Assembly (NCBI RefSeq): GCF_904846705.1
Contig: NZ_CAJHBS010000022.1
Location: forward strand, 1-61,021
Origin: Psychrobacter sp. Pi2-52
GTDB taxonomy: Bacteria; Pseudomonadota; Gammaproteobacteria; Pseudomonadales; Moraxellaceae
Length of the DNA: 61,021 nt
Direction: 5' to 3'
Shown here: positions 36,827 to 45,902 of the stretch, in pieces
Numbering within the stretch: position 1 is the first letter of the stretch
Layout of the letters: each line of letters begins with the position of its first letter
Program-made: the position numbers and the translations under genes
Notes under the pieces: model-generated
Told to the model about the DNA's origin: nothing
The model's database searches: none
What the model saw: the letters and a program-made list of their open reading frames with translations, nothing else

Positions 36827-37648
36827 ATGAGTCAAGATAATAATAAATACGTACCACCAAAAGTTTGGACGCAAGATAAAGACAACGGCGGCAAGTTTGC
36901 TAGTATTAATAGTCCAACGTCTGGAGCTCGCTATGATAAAGAGCTGCCCGTTGGTGATGCCCCGTTACAGCTGTACTCGTTAAATACACCAAATGGTGTC
37001 AAGGTAAACATACTATTAGAAGAGCTGGCAGAGCTTGGTATTGATGGGGCAGCATATGATGCCTACAAAATCGATATTTCTAAAGGCGAGCAGTTTGGCT
37101 CAGGGTTTGTAGAGATAAACCCCAATTCAAAGATTCCAGCCTTGGTCGATCATTCTACTGATACAGCGGGGGAGCCGATAGCACTCTTTGAGTCAGGCGC
37201 TATCCTAATGTATCTAGCAGAAAAGTTTGATAAATTTCTGCCACTGGCTACTGGCAAAGCGCGAGCAGATTGTCTGTCTTGGATTATGTGGCAAATGGGT
37301 AGCGCGCCTTTCTTAGGTGGCGGCTTTGGTCACTTTTATGCGTATGCGCCTGAACCTTTAGAGTATCCAATCAACCGCTATACGATGGAAACCAAGCGTC
37401 AGCTCGATGTATTAAACACGCATTTAAAAGATCATGAGTACCTATGCGGCAATAATGAATCTGATTACAACATTGCGGATATGATTGTCTGGTCTTGGTA
37501 TGGCCAGTTGGCACTAGGTAAGCTCTATGATGCAGCAGAATTTTTACAAGTAGAAGACTACAAACACTTGCAGCGTTGGGCTAAGAAAATCGCTGAACGT
37601 CCTGCGGTCAAACGTGCAGTAGCGCTAGAGCTAAAACCAATCGACTAA
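36827..37648 (+). CDS. yghU: glutathione transferase-like, YghU family
   Basis: A 273-residue glutathione S-transferase-family protein of the YghU/nu class, which shows disulfide-bond reductase activity using two glutathiones. The N-terminal extension (YVPPKVWTQDKDNGGKFASI) and KELPVGDAPLQLYSLNTPNG are diagnostic. The thioredoxin-like domain continues with FVEINPNSKIPALVDH and ESGAILMYLAEKF (glutathione gamma-Glu site), and the helical domain ends with WAKKIAERPAVKRAV. Length matches E. coli YghU (288). It is a single gene with its own terminator. Confidence 0.94.
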   Translation: MSQDNNKYVPPKVWTQDKDNGGKFASINSPTSGARYDKELPVGDAPLQLYSLNTPNGVKVNILLEELAELGIDGAAYDAYKIDISKGEQFGSGFVEINPNSKIPALVDHSTDTAGEPIALFESGAILMYLAEKFDKFLPLATGKARADCLSWIMWQMGSAPFLGGGFGHFYAYAPEPLEYPINRYTMETKRQLDVLNTHLKDHEYLCGNNESDYNIADMIVWSWYGQLALGKLYDAAEFLQVEDYKHLQRWAKKIAERPAVKRAVALELKPID

Positions 37649-37717
37649 ACTAAGTACTCAATACAGTTTAGATCTAACAGTACATTTTAAGCATAAATAA
37701 ACCTTAAACACAGCAGC

Positions 37718-37751
37718 AAGGCTGATAAGCAAATAGCTTATCAGCCTTTTT
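37718..37751 (+). terminator. intrinsic terminator of yghU
   Basis: AGGCTGATAAGC pairs with GCTTATCAGCCT around AAATA, then TTTTA. Confidence 0.92.
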
Positions 37752-37910
37752 ATATATTCATAAAAATGAATATAACGTATGCTAGGTCTTCCCTTTGTCT
37801 TTACACAATGATACATTAGTACAACAGATAGAAACACTAGTGCGTTAAGATAGCCGAGCACCATTACAATAGACAGGTGTTTATACTTCTTCTACTGAAA
37901 GGTGATGATT

Positions 37911-39203
37911 ATGAAAGACAATAATTATATAAACGATATGTCGCTATCAAGAGGCGCTGATTTAACTGGTGTTAGTAGGTCAGGCATTATCTATGACGAT
38001 AATAATTATGATGACAATAGCTATGAAGATAGTGCCCAGTCTAATAAAGATCCCAAAAACATCACTGTAGAGCATTATTCAGAAAACATACCTAAAAAAA
38101 TAAAAGAACAACCCACCTATATGATAAAAAATAAAATATTACTGCCTGTACTTGTAGCGCTTAGTACCGCTTTATTTAGTACCACCAGTATGGCCAGTAC
38201 ATCGACTGAGTTTACCAGTCAAGACTGGCAAGTCGCTTGTGATAATACGCGTACGTGCCGGCTGGCAGGGTATCAAGCAGAGAATAACAGCGAGTTCCCG
38301 GTTTCTATATTGCTCGTACGCCGCGCAGGTGCGAATGCTGGCGTGGATGGTAAAGTAAAGCTTGGCGGAGCAAAGGACAGCTCGTCTAAAGCCTTAATGC
38401 AGCTTGGTAATCGTCATCGCATCTCGTTGTTTATTAATGACAAGGATTATGGTGAGACGAAGCCATATTCAGCCGCTGCAGGTAACGCTGAGCTTACTCA
38501 AGCGCAGGTAACTGCATTGTTAGAAGCTTTGACCAAATCTAGCAAGATTACGTTGGCCTTGCGCAATTCACGTTGGCAGCTCTCTGACAAAGGTGCCAGT
38601 GCTGCTATGCTAAAAGCCGATGAGTTCCAAGGTCGCGTTGGTACATCCAGTGCTTTTATCAAAAATGACGATGCTGCTAAATCTAGTGGTGGTATATTAC
38701 CTCCCAAAGCCGCGCCAGTACTGCAGTTCATCGTTCCAAGCGCCAAAGCGGACGATGGTAATGACAAAAAGTTTGTAATGAGGTCCTCTCAGTTGGCAGC
38801 GTTGGTAAAAGGCACAATGAAAGATGCAGACAGCGTTTGTCCCAACCTTTCAGACAAATCACCTTGGCGTATCAGTCGTCTAAATGGCTCTCAGCTGTTG
38901 GCACAGCATGAGTGCTGGACAGGCGCTTATAACGCTGGAGCAGGGGTTTGGGTGCTCAATGATAGTAAACCTTATAAGCCAACGTTGGTTACGACCAATG
39001 CTACTGGCTACGATAAAGGCAAGCTTACCTCTGTACAAAAAGGTCGCGGCATCGGTGATTGCATGAGCAAAACCGATTGGCTATGGACGGGCCGTGCATT
39101 TGAAAAAAGCCATGAAAGCACCACTGGACTTTGCCGCTTAATCGAGGCGGGCGGGGCATGGCAGCTACCTACTTATGTAACAGAAGTCAAAGTAGTACGA
39201 TAG
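37911..39203 (+). CDS. DUF1176 protein with N-terminal extension
   Basis: A 430-residue protein of the DUF1176 family, exported proteins of unknown function. The conserved start of the mature domain is FTSQDWQVACDNTRTCRLAGYQ, with four later cysteines that may form disulfides. A signal-like hydrophobic stretch (ILLPVLVALSTALFSTTSMAS) occurs at residues ~75-95, not at the N-terminus. ATG 37911 has AAAGG 8 nt upstream and seems the used start, giving a 70-residue acidic, Asn/Asp-rich leader before the signal. An internal ATG at 38121 would give a normal signal peptide but has a poor ribosome-binding site. So either start may be right. Confidence 0.8.
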   Translation: MKDNNYINDMSLSRGADLTGVSRSGIIYDDNNYDDNSYEDSAQSNKDPKNITVEHYSENIPKKIKEQPTYMIKNKILLPVLVALSTALFSTTSMASTSTEFTSQDWQVACDNTRTCRLAGYQAENNSEFPVSILLVRRAGANAGVDGKVKLGGAKDSSSKALMQLGNRHRISLFINDKDYGETKPYSAAAGNAELTQAQVTALLEALTKSSKITLALRNSRWQLSDKGASAAMLKADEFQGRVGTSSAFIKNDDAAKSSGGILPPKAAPVLQFIVPSAKADDGNDKKFVMRSSQLAALVKGTMKDADSVCPNLSDKSPWRISRLNGSQLLAQHECWTGAYNAGAGVWVLNDSKPYKPTLVTTNATGYDKGKLTSVQKGRGIGDCMSKTDWLWTGRAFEKSHESTTGLCRLIEAGGAWQLPTYVTEVKVVR

Positions 39204-39807
39204 ATAAATAGTGAATAGCTCATTTGCTTTAGTTATTCAATTCTGCTGTAGTTATTAAATAAAACAACTAAACTTGTTTATTATCAACACTGTTAGTGCT
39301 TATTTACTCAGTAATTGAAGAAATAGGTACATATATTTTTTTATTGTGCTATACTGCGTCGCCACGTTAGCTTAGGCTTTCGTGAATTATGAGATTGATA
39401 ACATCGCCTGCGATTTTGGGTCTAGGATGACCATAAGTAATTGTTGCCGATGATTTTGTGTACTTAAATAACCTTTAAAAATATCAGTTATTTTTGACTC
39501 ATATCTTATCTACTGGCCTATAACTAGGGTCTAGATTGGTTGCTGTTTGCCTTTATCTGCTTTGGACAAAGCATTGATAATGAGCGTATATCAAGCAAGG
39601 ATAAGACACTCGGCACTACCACCAAAATACGTCAGACAGCACGAACGCATTTATTATAAAGACGCTAAGCTCTATTGGCTTGGTTTCTAATTATCGACAA
39701 TTTTATATTGCTCGGTAATGCTAATAAGAGCAGCGTGGTGAACGGTTATCAGTGGTATGCATCAAGTTTGCTGAATTTACAGCAACTTATACTTACCAAG
39801 GATTCTT
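39204..39807 (+). promoter_or_regulatory. 600-bp leader region of the DEAD-box helicase gene
   Basis: No coding frame is supported. An extended -10 element TGCTATACT lies at 39347-39355, which would give a 5' untranslated leader of about 445 nt. Long leaders are typical of cold-inducible helicase mRNAs (csdA/deaD), where they control message stability. No T-run-terminated hairpin was found inside, so premature termination is not evident. Confidence 0.5.
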
Positions 39808-41478
39808 ATGACTGACATCTTATCTGCAATCGCCGCTGAAAACGGCATCATCGAAAGCACTGACACTCCAAATACTGATAACAATACTCAAGCGGCTGCT
39901 ACTGACGCCACTGAAGAAAACAAAATCACTTTTACTGATCTTGGCATTGCTAAGCCAATTCTTACTGCGCTTGATCGCAGTGGCTATACCAATCCAACCC
40001 CTATTCAAGAACAAGCCATTCCTTTTGCTCTAGCTGGTCGTGACCTTTTATTGTCAGCGCAAACGGGTAGTGGTAAAACAGCGGCTTTCGTTATCCCTGT
40101 ACTTGACCGTTTGAGCCGTGCTACTAGCTTTGACAAACTAACCAAAGCACTTATCCTAACGCCAACGCGTGAACTTGCTCAGCAAGTACATGACAGCGTT
40201 CGCACTTATTCTAAAGATATGCGCGGTCTATTTTGTGTACCACTAGTTGGCGGCGCACCATACAACGGTCAGATCACTGCTTTGAAAAAGGGCGTTCAAG
40301 TAATCGTTGCAACTCCTGGTCGTCTACTTGACCATATCAATGCAGGTCGCGTTGATTTGTCAAACCTAGAAGTATTGGTACTTGACGAAGCTGACCGTAT
40401 GCTAGACATGGGTTTTGCTGATGACATCAGTGACATCCTTCGTGCAGCGCCAATCGATCGTCAAACGATCATGTGTTCAGCAACTTGGGATGGCCCAGTA
40501 GGTAAAATCGCTGCCAGTTTCACTAAGAACCCTGAGCGCGTATCAATCAAAGTAGAATCTGCACACATCGAAGAAAAAGTGTACTACTGTGATGATTTTG
40601 ATCACAAAAACCGTTTACTTGACAAAATCGTTTGCCAACAAGATATGGAACAGATCATTATCTTTGCTGCTACCAAACGTAGCACTGAAAAACTGGCTAA
40701 ACAGTTACAAGAAGCAGGCCATAAAGCAAGCTTCCTACATGGTGACTTGCCACAGAGCAAGCGTAACCGTATCGTTCAAGACTTGCGTAATGGTAAAGTA
40801 AAAATCCTAGTAGCGACTGATGTTGCTGCTCGTGGTCTAGACATCCCAGCTATCTCGCACGTTATCAACTATGACTTGCCGCGTCAGACTGAAGATTACG
40901 TCCATCGTATCGGTCGTTGTGGTCGTGCTGGTCGTACTGGTGTTGCTATCAGCCTATGTAGCATGGATGATCGTCCACAGCTTAACGCTATCAACCGTTA
41001 TTTAGATCGCAAAATGGAAGTATGTGTTATCGAAGGTATGGAGCCTAAGAAAACTTACGTACCTAGCGAAAACAAAGGTAATGGTCGTGGCCGTGGTCGT
41101 GGTCGTTCTAACGGCGGTGGCGGTCAAGGCCGTGGTCGTTCAGGCGGTGGCTATGCTGGTAAATCTAGCGGTGGTGGTCAAGGCCGCGGTCGTTCAAGCG
41201 ACAGCGCTCCAACTGGTCAACGCGCTAGCAACGACAGTGGTTATCAAGGTAAGCCACGTGATTCATCTGGCAAACCAAATGAGCGTTCAGGTGGTAAGCC
41301 GTATCAAGGTAAGCGCACTGGTGGCCCAAGCCGCGGTGATAGCAATGGCGTTCCACGTGGTGAGCGTGCTGCAACTGGTCGCGGTCGTCCAAGCGGCAGC
41401 CAAGGCCGTCCAGCTGGTCGTTCTGACAGCCGTGGTCAAGGTCGTCCAAACGGCGGTAACCGTGGTAACAACTCGTAA
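39808..41478 (+). CDS. DEAD-box ATP-dependent RNA helicase with RG-rich tail
   Basis: A 556-residue DEAD-box helicase. The Q motif ends in GYTNPTPIQEQAIP; then AQTGSGKT (I), PTREL (Ia), TPGR (Ib), DEAD (II), SAT (III), VATDVAARGLDIP (V) and HRIGRCGRAGRTG (VI). From residue ~420 the tail consists of GRGRGRSNGGGGQGRGRSGGG-like repeats broken by KPYQGK segments, a disordered RNA-binding region. A Thr/Asn/Ala-rich stretch precedes the core. The protein is RhlE/DeaD-like, probably acting in ribosome assembly or mRNA unfolding in the cold; the exact orthologue is uncertain. AAGGATTCTT precedes the ATG. Confidence 0.93.
   Translation: MTDILSAIAAENGIIESTDTPNTDNNTQAAATDATEENKITFTDLGIAKPILTALDRSGYTNPTPIQEQAIPFALAGRDLLLSAQTGSGKTAAFVIPVLDRLSRATSFDKLTKALILTPTRELAQQVHDSVRTYSKDMRGLFCVPLVGGAPYNGQITALKKGVQVIVATPGRLLDHINAGRVDLSNLEVLVLDEADRMLDMGFADDISDILRAAPIDRQTIMCSATWDGPVGKIAASFTKNPERVSIKVESAHIEEKVYYCDDFDHKNRLLDKIVCQQDMEQIIIFAATKRSTEKLAKQLQEAGHKASFLHGDLPQSKRNRIVQDLRNGKVKILVATDVAARGLDIPAISHVINYDLPRQTEDYVHRIGRCGRAGRTGVAISLCSMDDRPQLNAINRYLDRKMEVCVIEGMEPKKTYVPSENKGNGRGRGRGRSNGGGGQGRGRSGGGYAGKSSGGGQGRGRSSDSAPTGQRASNDSGYQGKPRDSSGKPNERSGGKPYQGKRTGGPSRGDSNGVPRGERAATGRGRPSGSQGRPAGRSDSRGQGRPNGGNRGNNS
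41090..41475 (+). repeat. Gly/Arg-codon-rich degenerate repeat
   Basis: The helicase tail is encoded by repeated ggtcgtggtcgt and ggcggtggt units, which also produces long but meaningless open frames in other phases. It is a likely place for length variation between strains. Confidence 0.7.
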
Positions 41479-41535
41479 TACAGCTATATTTGACGATTAA
41501 AATCATTGATTCATTAATCGTCTAAAGATAGCACT

Positions 41536-41568
41536 AAAAAAGCCAGATACTTGTTATCTGGCTTTTTT
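41536..41568 (+). terminator. intrinsic terminator of the helicase gene
   Basis: GCCAGATA/TATCTGGC (41542-41549 with 41555-41562), A-rich upstream, TTTTTT after. Confidence 0.92.
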
Positions 41569-41755
41569 GCGTTTACTTGTTTTGTATGGCGCCATGATTA
41601 CTTTATGCCCTTACTTGCCTAACCGTTACCTTGCTATTTATTCCGTCAAATACTACTCGGCAAATCCTAGCTAATAGTCGATGGCTGCTTGCAGGAGTTT
41701 TTTGCCTTGTCTATACTGATTTACTTTTGCCCGTTGTAACTCTTGGAGCGCCTTG

Positions 41756-43000
41756 ATGCCTGCCACCTCAAACTTAGCAATTGATAATTTGCCATTAGCC
41801 TTTGGCATCATCATGGCCATTATTGGTCTGGTTTTTTATACCCAAGGATTACCGGGTAAATTTTGGCGTCGATTTTATGCCATATTGCCTGGTATTGTGC
41901 TTTGCTGCTTTATACCAGCCACTCTAAATAGCTTAGGCGTGTTTGCCGATGGTATTGGTTCGCAGATTTATGGTTTTACTGCCACTTACTTACTGCCAGC
42001 AAGTTTGCTGTTGATGACCTTGTCCATGGATGTGCCTAAAATACTGGGCTTAGGCTGGAAAGCAATCGCGATGTTTTTTGCTGCCAGTATTGCTATCGTC
42101 ATCAGTGGCCCGATCAGTTTGGGAGTCGCTAAGTGGATATCGCCTGCGATGTTTACCGATGATACGTTATGGCGTGGGTTCTCGGCCGTAGCAGGCAGCT
42201 GGATAGGCGGCGCGGCCAACCAAGCAGCGATGAAGGAGCTGTTTGGGGTCAGTGATGATTTGTTTGGTATGATGATTTTGGTTGATACTACCAATGCCTC
42301 ATTGTGGCTGCTGGCTATTTTGTTAATGGCAAAACATAGCGATAAGATAGACCGCTTTTTGCGAGCTGATACGAGTAGTATTGATAAAGTAGTCAAAGCA
42401 GTTGAAAGCTATGAGCGTGATCATGCCCGCCCAGCAACCATTAATGATTTGATGGTGATGTTTGGTTTATGCTTTGCCATGGTCGGAGTGGCGCACTTTG
42501 TCGGTGGCCAGATTGCAGATTTCTTTGCCCCTTATAGTTGGGCCGTTCAGTATAGCTTTGCCAGCTCGTTCTTTTGGATGGTGGTGATTATCACTTTAAT
42601 AGGCGTCATCTTTTCATTTACTAAGATTCGTCGGCTTGACCATGTGGGTGCATCAAAAATCGGCACCGTATTTATCTTTATATTGATTGCTGCTATTGGT
42701 ATGCAAATCAATCTGGCTGGAATCGTCTCACAGTGGCGACTATTGCTTATCGGTTTACTATGGATGAGCATCCATGTCGTTATCATATTTGCCGTTGCTA
42801 GAATCATTCGAGCACCGTTCTTCTTTTTGGCAGTTGGCTCTAATGCCAATACGGGCGGTGCTTCTTCTGCACCGATTGTCGCCACAGCTTTTCATCCATC
42901 GCTAGCGCCTGTTGGCGTGTTCTTGGGTATTTTAGGTTACGCAGTAGGGACATTTGGTGGTTATATCAGCACCCAATTGATGCGCTTGGTTGTGTCTTAA
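41756..43000 (+). CDS. DUF819-family integral membrane protein
   Basis: A 414-residue membrane protein of the DUF819 (YjcL) family with about 11 hydrophobic segments. The conserved central loop FSAVAGSWIGGAANQAAM and the near-C-terminal ANTGGASSAPIVATAFHPSLAP form the two matching half-repeats typical of the family, an arrangement seen in secondary carriers. The substrate is unknown. ATG 41756 follows GGAG by 7 nt; a TTG in frame just before it is not needed. It is a single gene with a terminator. Confidence 0.9.
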   Translation: MPATSNLAIDNLPLAFGIIMAIIGLVFYTQGLPGKFWRRFYAILPGIVLCCFIPATLNSLGVFADGIGSQIYGFTATYLLPASLLLMTLSMDVPKILGLGWKAIAMFFAASIAIVISGPISLGVAKWISPAMFTDDTLWRGFSAVAGSWIGGAANQAAMKELFGVSDDLFGMMILVDTTNASLWLLAILLMAKHSDKIDRFLRADTSSIDKVVKAVESYERDHARPATINDLMVMFGLCFAMVGVAHFVGGQIADFFAPYSWAVQYSFASSFFWMVVIITLIGVIFSFTKIRRLDHVGASKIGTVFIFILIAAIGMQINLAGIVSQWRLLLIGLLWMSIHVVIIFAVARIIRAPFFFLAVGSNANTGGASSAPIVATAFHPSLAPVGVFLGILGYAVGTFGGYISTQLMRLVVS

Positions 43001-43027
43001 TGTCTAAATTTTCAGTTCTTGCTAAAC

Positions 43028-43056
43028 AAAACCCGCCTTGATGCGGGTTTTTTATT
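43028..43056 (+). terminator. intrinsic terminator of the DUF819 gene
   Basis: ACCCGC/GCGGGT with a 6-nt loop, A3 before and T-rich after (43031-43055). Confidence 0.9.
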
Positions 43057-43237
43057 ATTAATGATTGGGTGACTTGAGTTATCGTTTTGTCTATCTATGC
43101 TATTGATATGTAAGCCTAGCCATGGCCACACATGAGTACGTGTTAACCTTTCTGCTAATTAAATAAAGACAACTAATCAAGTAAAGAAAACTAAGCACGT
43201 TAGGAATAAACAACGATTCGATAGGAACAATAACGCT

Positions 43238-45805
43238 ATGGCAAATTCAGAAAAATTAGAAGAAAAAACAAGTAAAACAAGCACAGTGAGAAATACCCTT
43301 TATAACCCTGACCAAGATAATATTCAGGTCAGAGGTGCGCGCGTACACAATTTGAAGAACGTTGATGTTGACTTACCTCGTAATGCATTGGTGGTCTTTA
43401 CCGGTATCTCAGGCTCAGGCAAGTCGTCATTAGCATTCGGTACACTATTTGCCGAGTCACAACGCCGTTATCTTGATTCTGTATCGCCTTATGCCAGACG
43501 ACTCATTGATCAGGTCGATGAGCCGGATGTTGATACCATAGAAGGGTTGCCACCAGCAGTCGCCTTGCAGCAAAAGCGAGGTACGCCTTCAGTGCGCTCG
43601 TCCGTGGGTAGCGTAACGACGATATCCAATGGTCTGCGTATGCTGTACTCACGAGCAGGAGAGTATCCCGCAGATCAAGAGATTCTATACGCTGATGCAT
43701 TCTCTCCCAACACCCCAGATGGCGCTTGTCCGACTTGCTCAGGTATCGGCCGTGTCTTTGAAGTCACTGAAAAGCTGTTGGTGCCAGACAATACCAAGAC
43801 CATCCGTGAGCGTGCGATTGCAGCGTGGCCACCAGCGTGGCAAGGTCAAAACCTCAGTCGTATATTGACCACATTGGGCTATGATATTGATAAACCATGG
43901 CACACACTACCTAAAAAAACACGCGACTGGATTTTGTTTACAGATGATACGCCGACAGTGCCTGTCTATCCTGAATACAATATTGAGCAAACGCGCGATG
44001 CGATAGAAAACGGTGAGAAACCAAATTATATGGGTACTTTTATCAGTGCCAAAAACTTCATTTTGCACTCTTTTGCCACGACCCAAAGCCCGCGTACCAA
44101 AAAACGTGTCTCGCAATTTATGCAAATATCTGAGTGCCCAGAATGTCACGGAAAAAAACTAAAGAAAGAATCGCTATCGGTTAAGTTTGCAGGATTGGAT
44201 ATAGGCGAGCTATCACAGCTAACGCTAACAGAAATGGCGGAAAAATTAGAAGTAACCGCTTGTACCAAGGTAGCCGATAACACACCAAACCGCGAAAAAG
44301 CCATCGTCGCCCAGCGTATCGCCAGTGATATTCTCTCTCGTGTTGAAGCGTTGACAAGATTAGGGTTAGGCTATCTCTCGCTTGAGCGTACCACACCGAC
44401 TCTCTCTCCTGGCGAGCTACAGCGACTGCGTTTGGCCACTCAAATTCGCTCGCAGCTGTTTGGCGTGGTGTATGTCCTTGATGAGCCATCGGCAGGTTTG
44501 CATCCTGCTGATACTCAAGCATTGCTAGGGTCTTTGGATGAGCTGATTGCAGCTGGTAATTCTGTGTTTGTTGTTGAGCATGATGTGAGTGTCATTAGAC
44601 ATGCTGATTGGATAGTCGATGTCGGACCAAAGGCAGGTACGCATGGTGGCGAGATTGTCTATAGTGGTCCTGTAGATGGTCTTCGTGAGGTAGCGCAGTC
44701 GCATACTGGTCAATACCTATTTGCCAATGCGACGTCTAACGCACAGTCAAAATCTAATACAAGGCAGCCGGCAGCCTGGCTCAAACTTGCCAACATTGAG
44801 CGAAATAATATTACAGGATTAGATGTTGAGTTTCCGCTTGGGGTCATGACCAGCGTCACAGGGGTATCAGGATCAGGCAAATCAAGTCTCGTCAGTCAAG
44901 CGTTGGTAGAGCTTATCAATGAAGCGTTGGGGCAAAAGACAGTCACAGAAGCGCCTGTCGGTGAAGCAGATTTACTTGAGCAAGAGCTTGAGTCAGTAAC
45001 TGGCGGTGAAATTGTCGCTGGTATGGAGCACGTCCGTCGCCTTATTAATATCAATCAAAAAGCAATTGGACGTACACCGCGCTCTAATTTGGCAACCTAT
45101 ACTGGCTTGTTTGATGATGTGCGTAAGATTTTTGCGGCGACTAAGCAAGCAAAATCTCATGGCTATGATGCTGGCAGGTTCTCATTTAACACGACCAAAG
45201 GCCGCTGCCCAAATTGCGAAGGGTTAGGGTTTGTCAGTGTTGAGCTGTTATTTCTGCCAAGCGTCTATGCGCCTTGTCAGGTTTGTCATGGTCAACGCTA
45301 TGACGAGGATACGCTAGCAATCACTTATCGAGACAAAAACATCGCTGAAGTTTTGAATTTAACAGTTGAAGCGGCACATGAGTTTTTTGCTGATGAGGCA
45401 CCTATTTTGCGTGCATTAGAGGCGTTGCTACAAGTTGGACTTGGTTACTTACGTCTGGGTCAGCCTGCCACTGAGTTATCAGGCGGTGAGGCACAGCGTA
45501 TTAAGCTTGCCACTGAGCTGCAGCGTGTGCAACGAGGCGACACGCTATATATATTGGATGAGCCAACCACTGGCCTACACCCTGCTGACGTGTCTATGCT
45601 TATGACGCAGCTGAACGGTCTTGTCGATGCGGGCAATACCGTCATCATGGTTGAACACGATATGCAAGTAGCTAGCAATAGCGATTGGATTATCGATATT
45701 GGGCCAGGAGCAGGGGATGCGGGCGGGGTAATCATCGCTCAAGGTACGCCATATGACGTTGCCCACTCAAAAGACAGCCGTACTGCACCGTTTTTATTGA
45801 TATAA
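43238..45805 (+). CDS. UvrA2-type excinuclease ABC subunit A homologue
   Basis: An 855-residue tandem ABC ATPase of the UvrA family. The first Walker A is GISGSGKSS (residues 56-64) with signature LSPGELQRLRLATQI; the second Walker A is GVSGSGKSS with signature LSGGEAQRIKLATEL. Zinc-type cysteines appear as CPTCSG, CPECHG, CPNCEG and CQVCHG. It is about 90 residues shorter than UvrA (940). The segment after SVGSVTTISNGLRMLYSRAG passes directly to CPTC, so most of the UvrB-binding/insertion region is gone. This is the class II (UvrA2) pattern, linked in other bacteria to drug resistance or DNA-adduct tolerance. It is a single gene, convergent with the retron-like operon. Confidence 0.9.
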   Translation: MANSEKLEEKTSKTSTVRNTLYNPDQDNIQVRGARVHNLKNVDVDLPRNALVVFTGISGSGKSSLAFGTLFAESQRRYLDSVSPYARRLIDQVDEPDVDTIEGLPPAVALQQKRGTPSVRSSVGSVTTISNGLRMLYSRAGEYPADQEILYADAFSPNTPDGACPTCSGIGRVFEVTEKLLVPDNTKTIRERAIAAWPPAWQGQNLSRILTTLGYDIDKPWHTLPKKTRDWILFTDDTPTVPVYPEYNIEQTRDAIENGEKPNYMGTFISAKNFILHSFATTQSPRTKKRVSQFMQISECPECHGKKLKKESLSVKFAGLDIGELSQLTLTEMAEKLEVTACTKVADNTPNREKAIVAQRIASDILSRVEALTRLGLGYLSLERTTPTLSPGELQRLRLATQIRSQLFGVVYVLDEPSAGLHPADTQALLGSLDELIAAGNSVFVVEHDVSVIRHADWIVDVGPKAGTHGGEIVYSGPVDGLREVAQSHTGQYLFANATSNAQSKSNTRQPAAWLKLANIERNNITGLDVEFPLGVMTSVTGVSGSGKSSLVSQALVELINEALGQKTVTEAPVGEADLLEQELESVTGGEIVAGMEHVRRLININQKAIGRTPRSNLATYTGLFDDVRKIFAATKQAKSHGYDAGRFSFNTTKGRCPNCEGLGFVSVELLFLPSVYAPCQVCHGQRYDEDTLAITYRDKNIAEVLNLTVEAAHEFFADEAPILRALEALLQVGLGYLRLGQPATELSGGEAQRIKLATELQRVQRGDTLYILDEPTTGLHPADVSMLMTQLNGLVDAGNTVIMVEHDMQVASNSDWIIDIGPGAGDAGGVIIAQGTPYDVAHSKDSRTAPFLLI

Positions 45806-45845
45806 TAGAAATATATTTATATTAGTACGCGTCATTAAAATAAGT

Positions 45846-45885
45846 ATGAGTATTAGAAATGGGGTTTTCTAATACTCATTTTTTA
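45846..45885 (+). terminator. terminator of the uvrA2-like gene
   Basis: A 14-bp perfect stem (45846-45859 with 45866-45879), loop TGGGGT, then T6 on the plus strand. On the minus strand the following sequence is only weakly T-rich, so it may serve the reverse-transcriptase operon less efficiently. Confidence 0.85.
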
Positions 45886-45902
45886 TAAATATAAATAAAT
45901 AT

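Noticed and set aside
41024..41500. 158-residue hydrophobic open frame
   Set aside because: It is a frame-shifted reading of the Gly/Arg codon repeat of the helicase tail, with Val/Ala-rich composition and no start signal.
45846..45885. Long hairpin next to the reverse transcriptase as an msd element
   Set aside because: It lies downstream of the gene, has no msr-like partner, and is followed by T6 on the plus strand, so it fits a terminator of the uvrA2-like gene.
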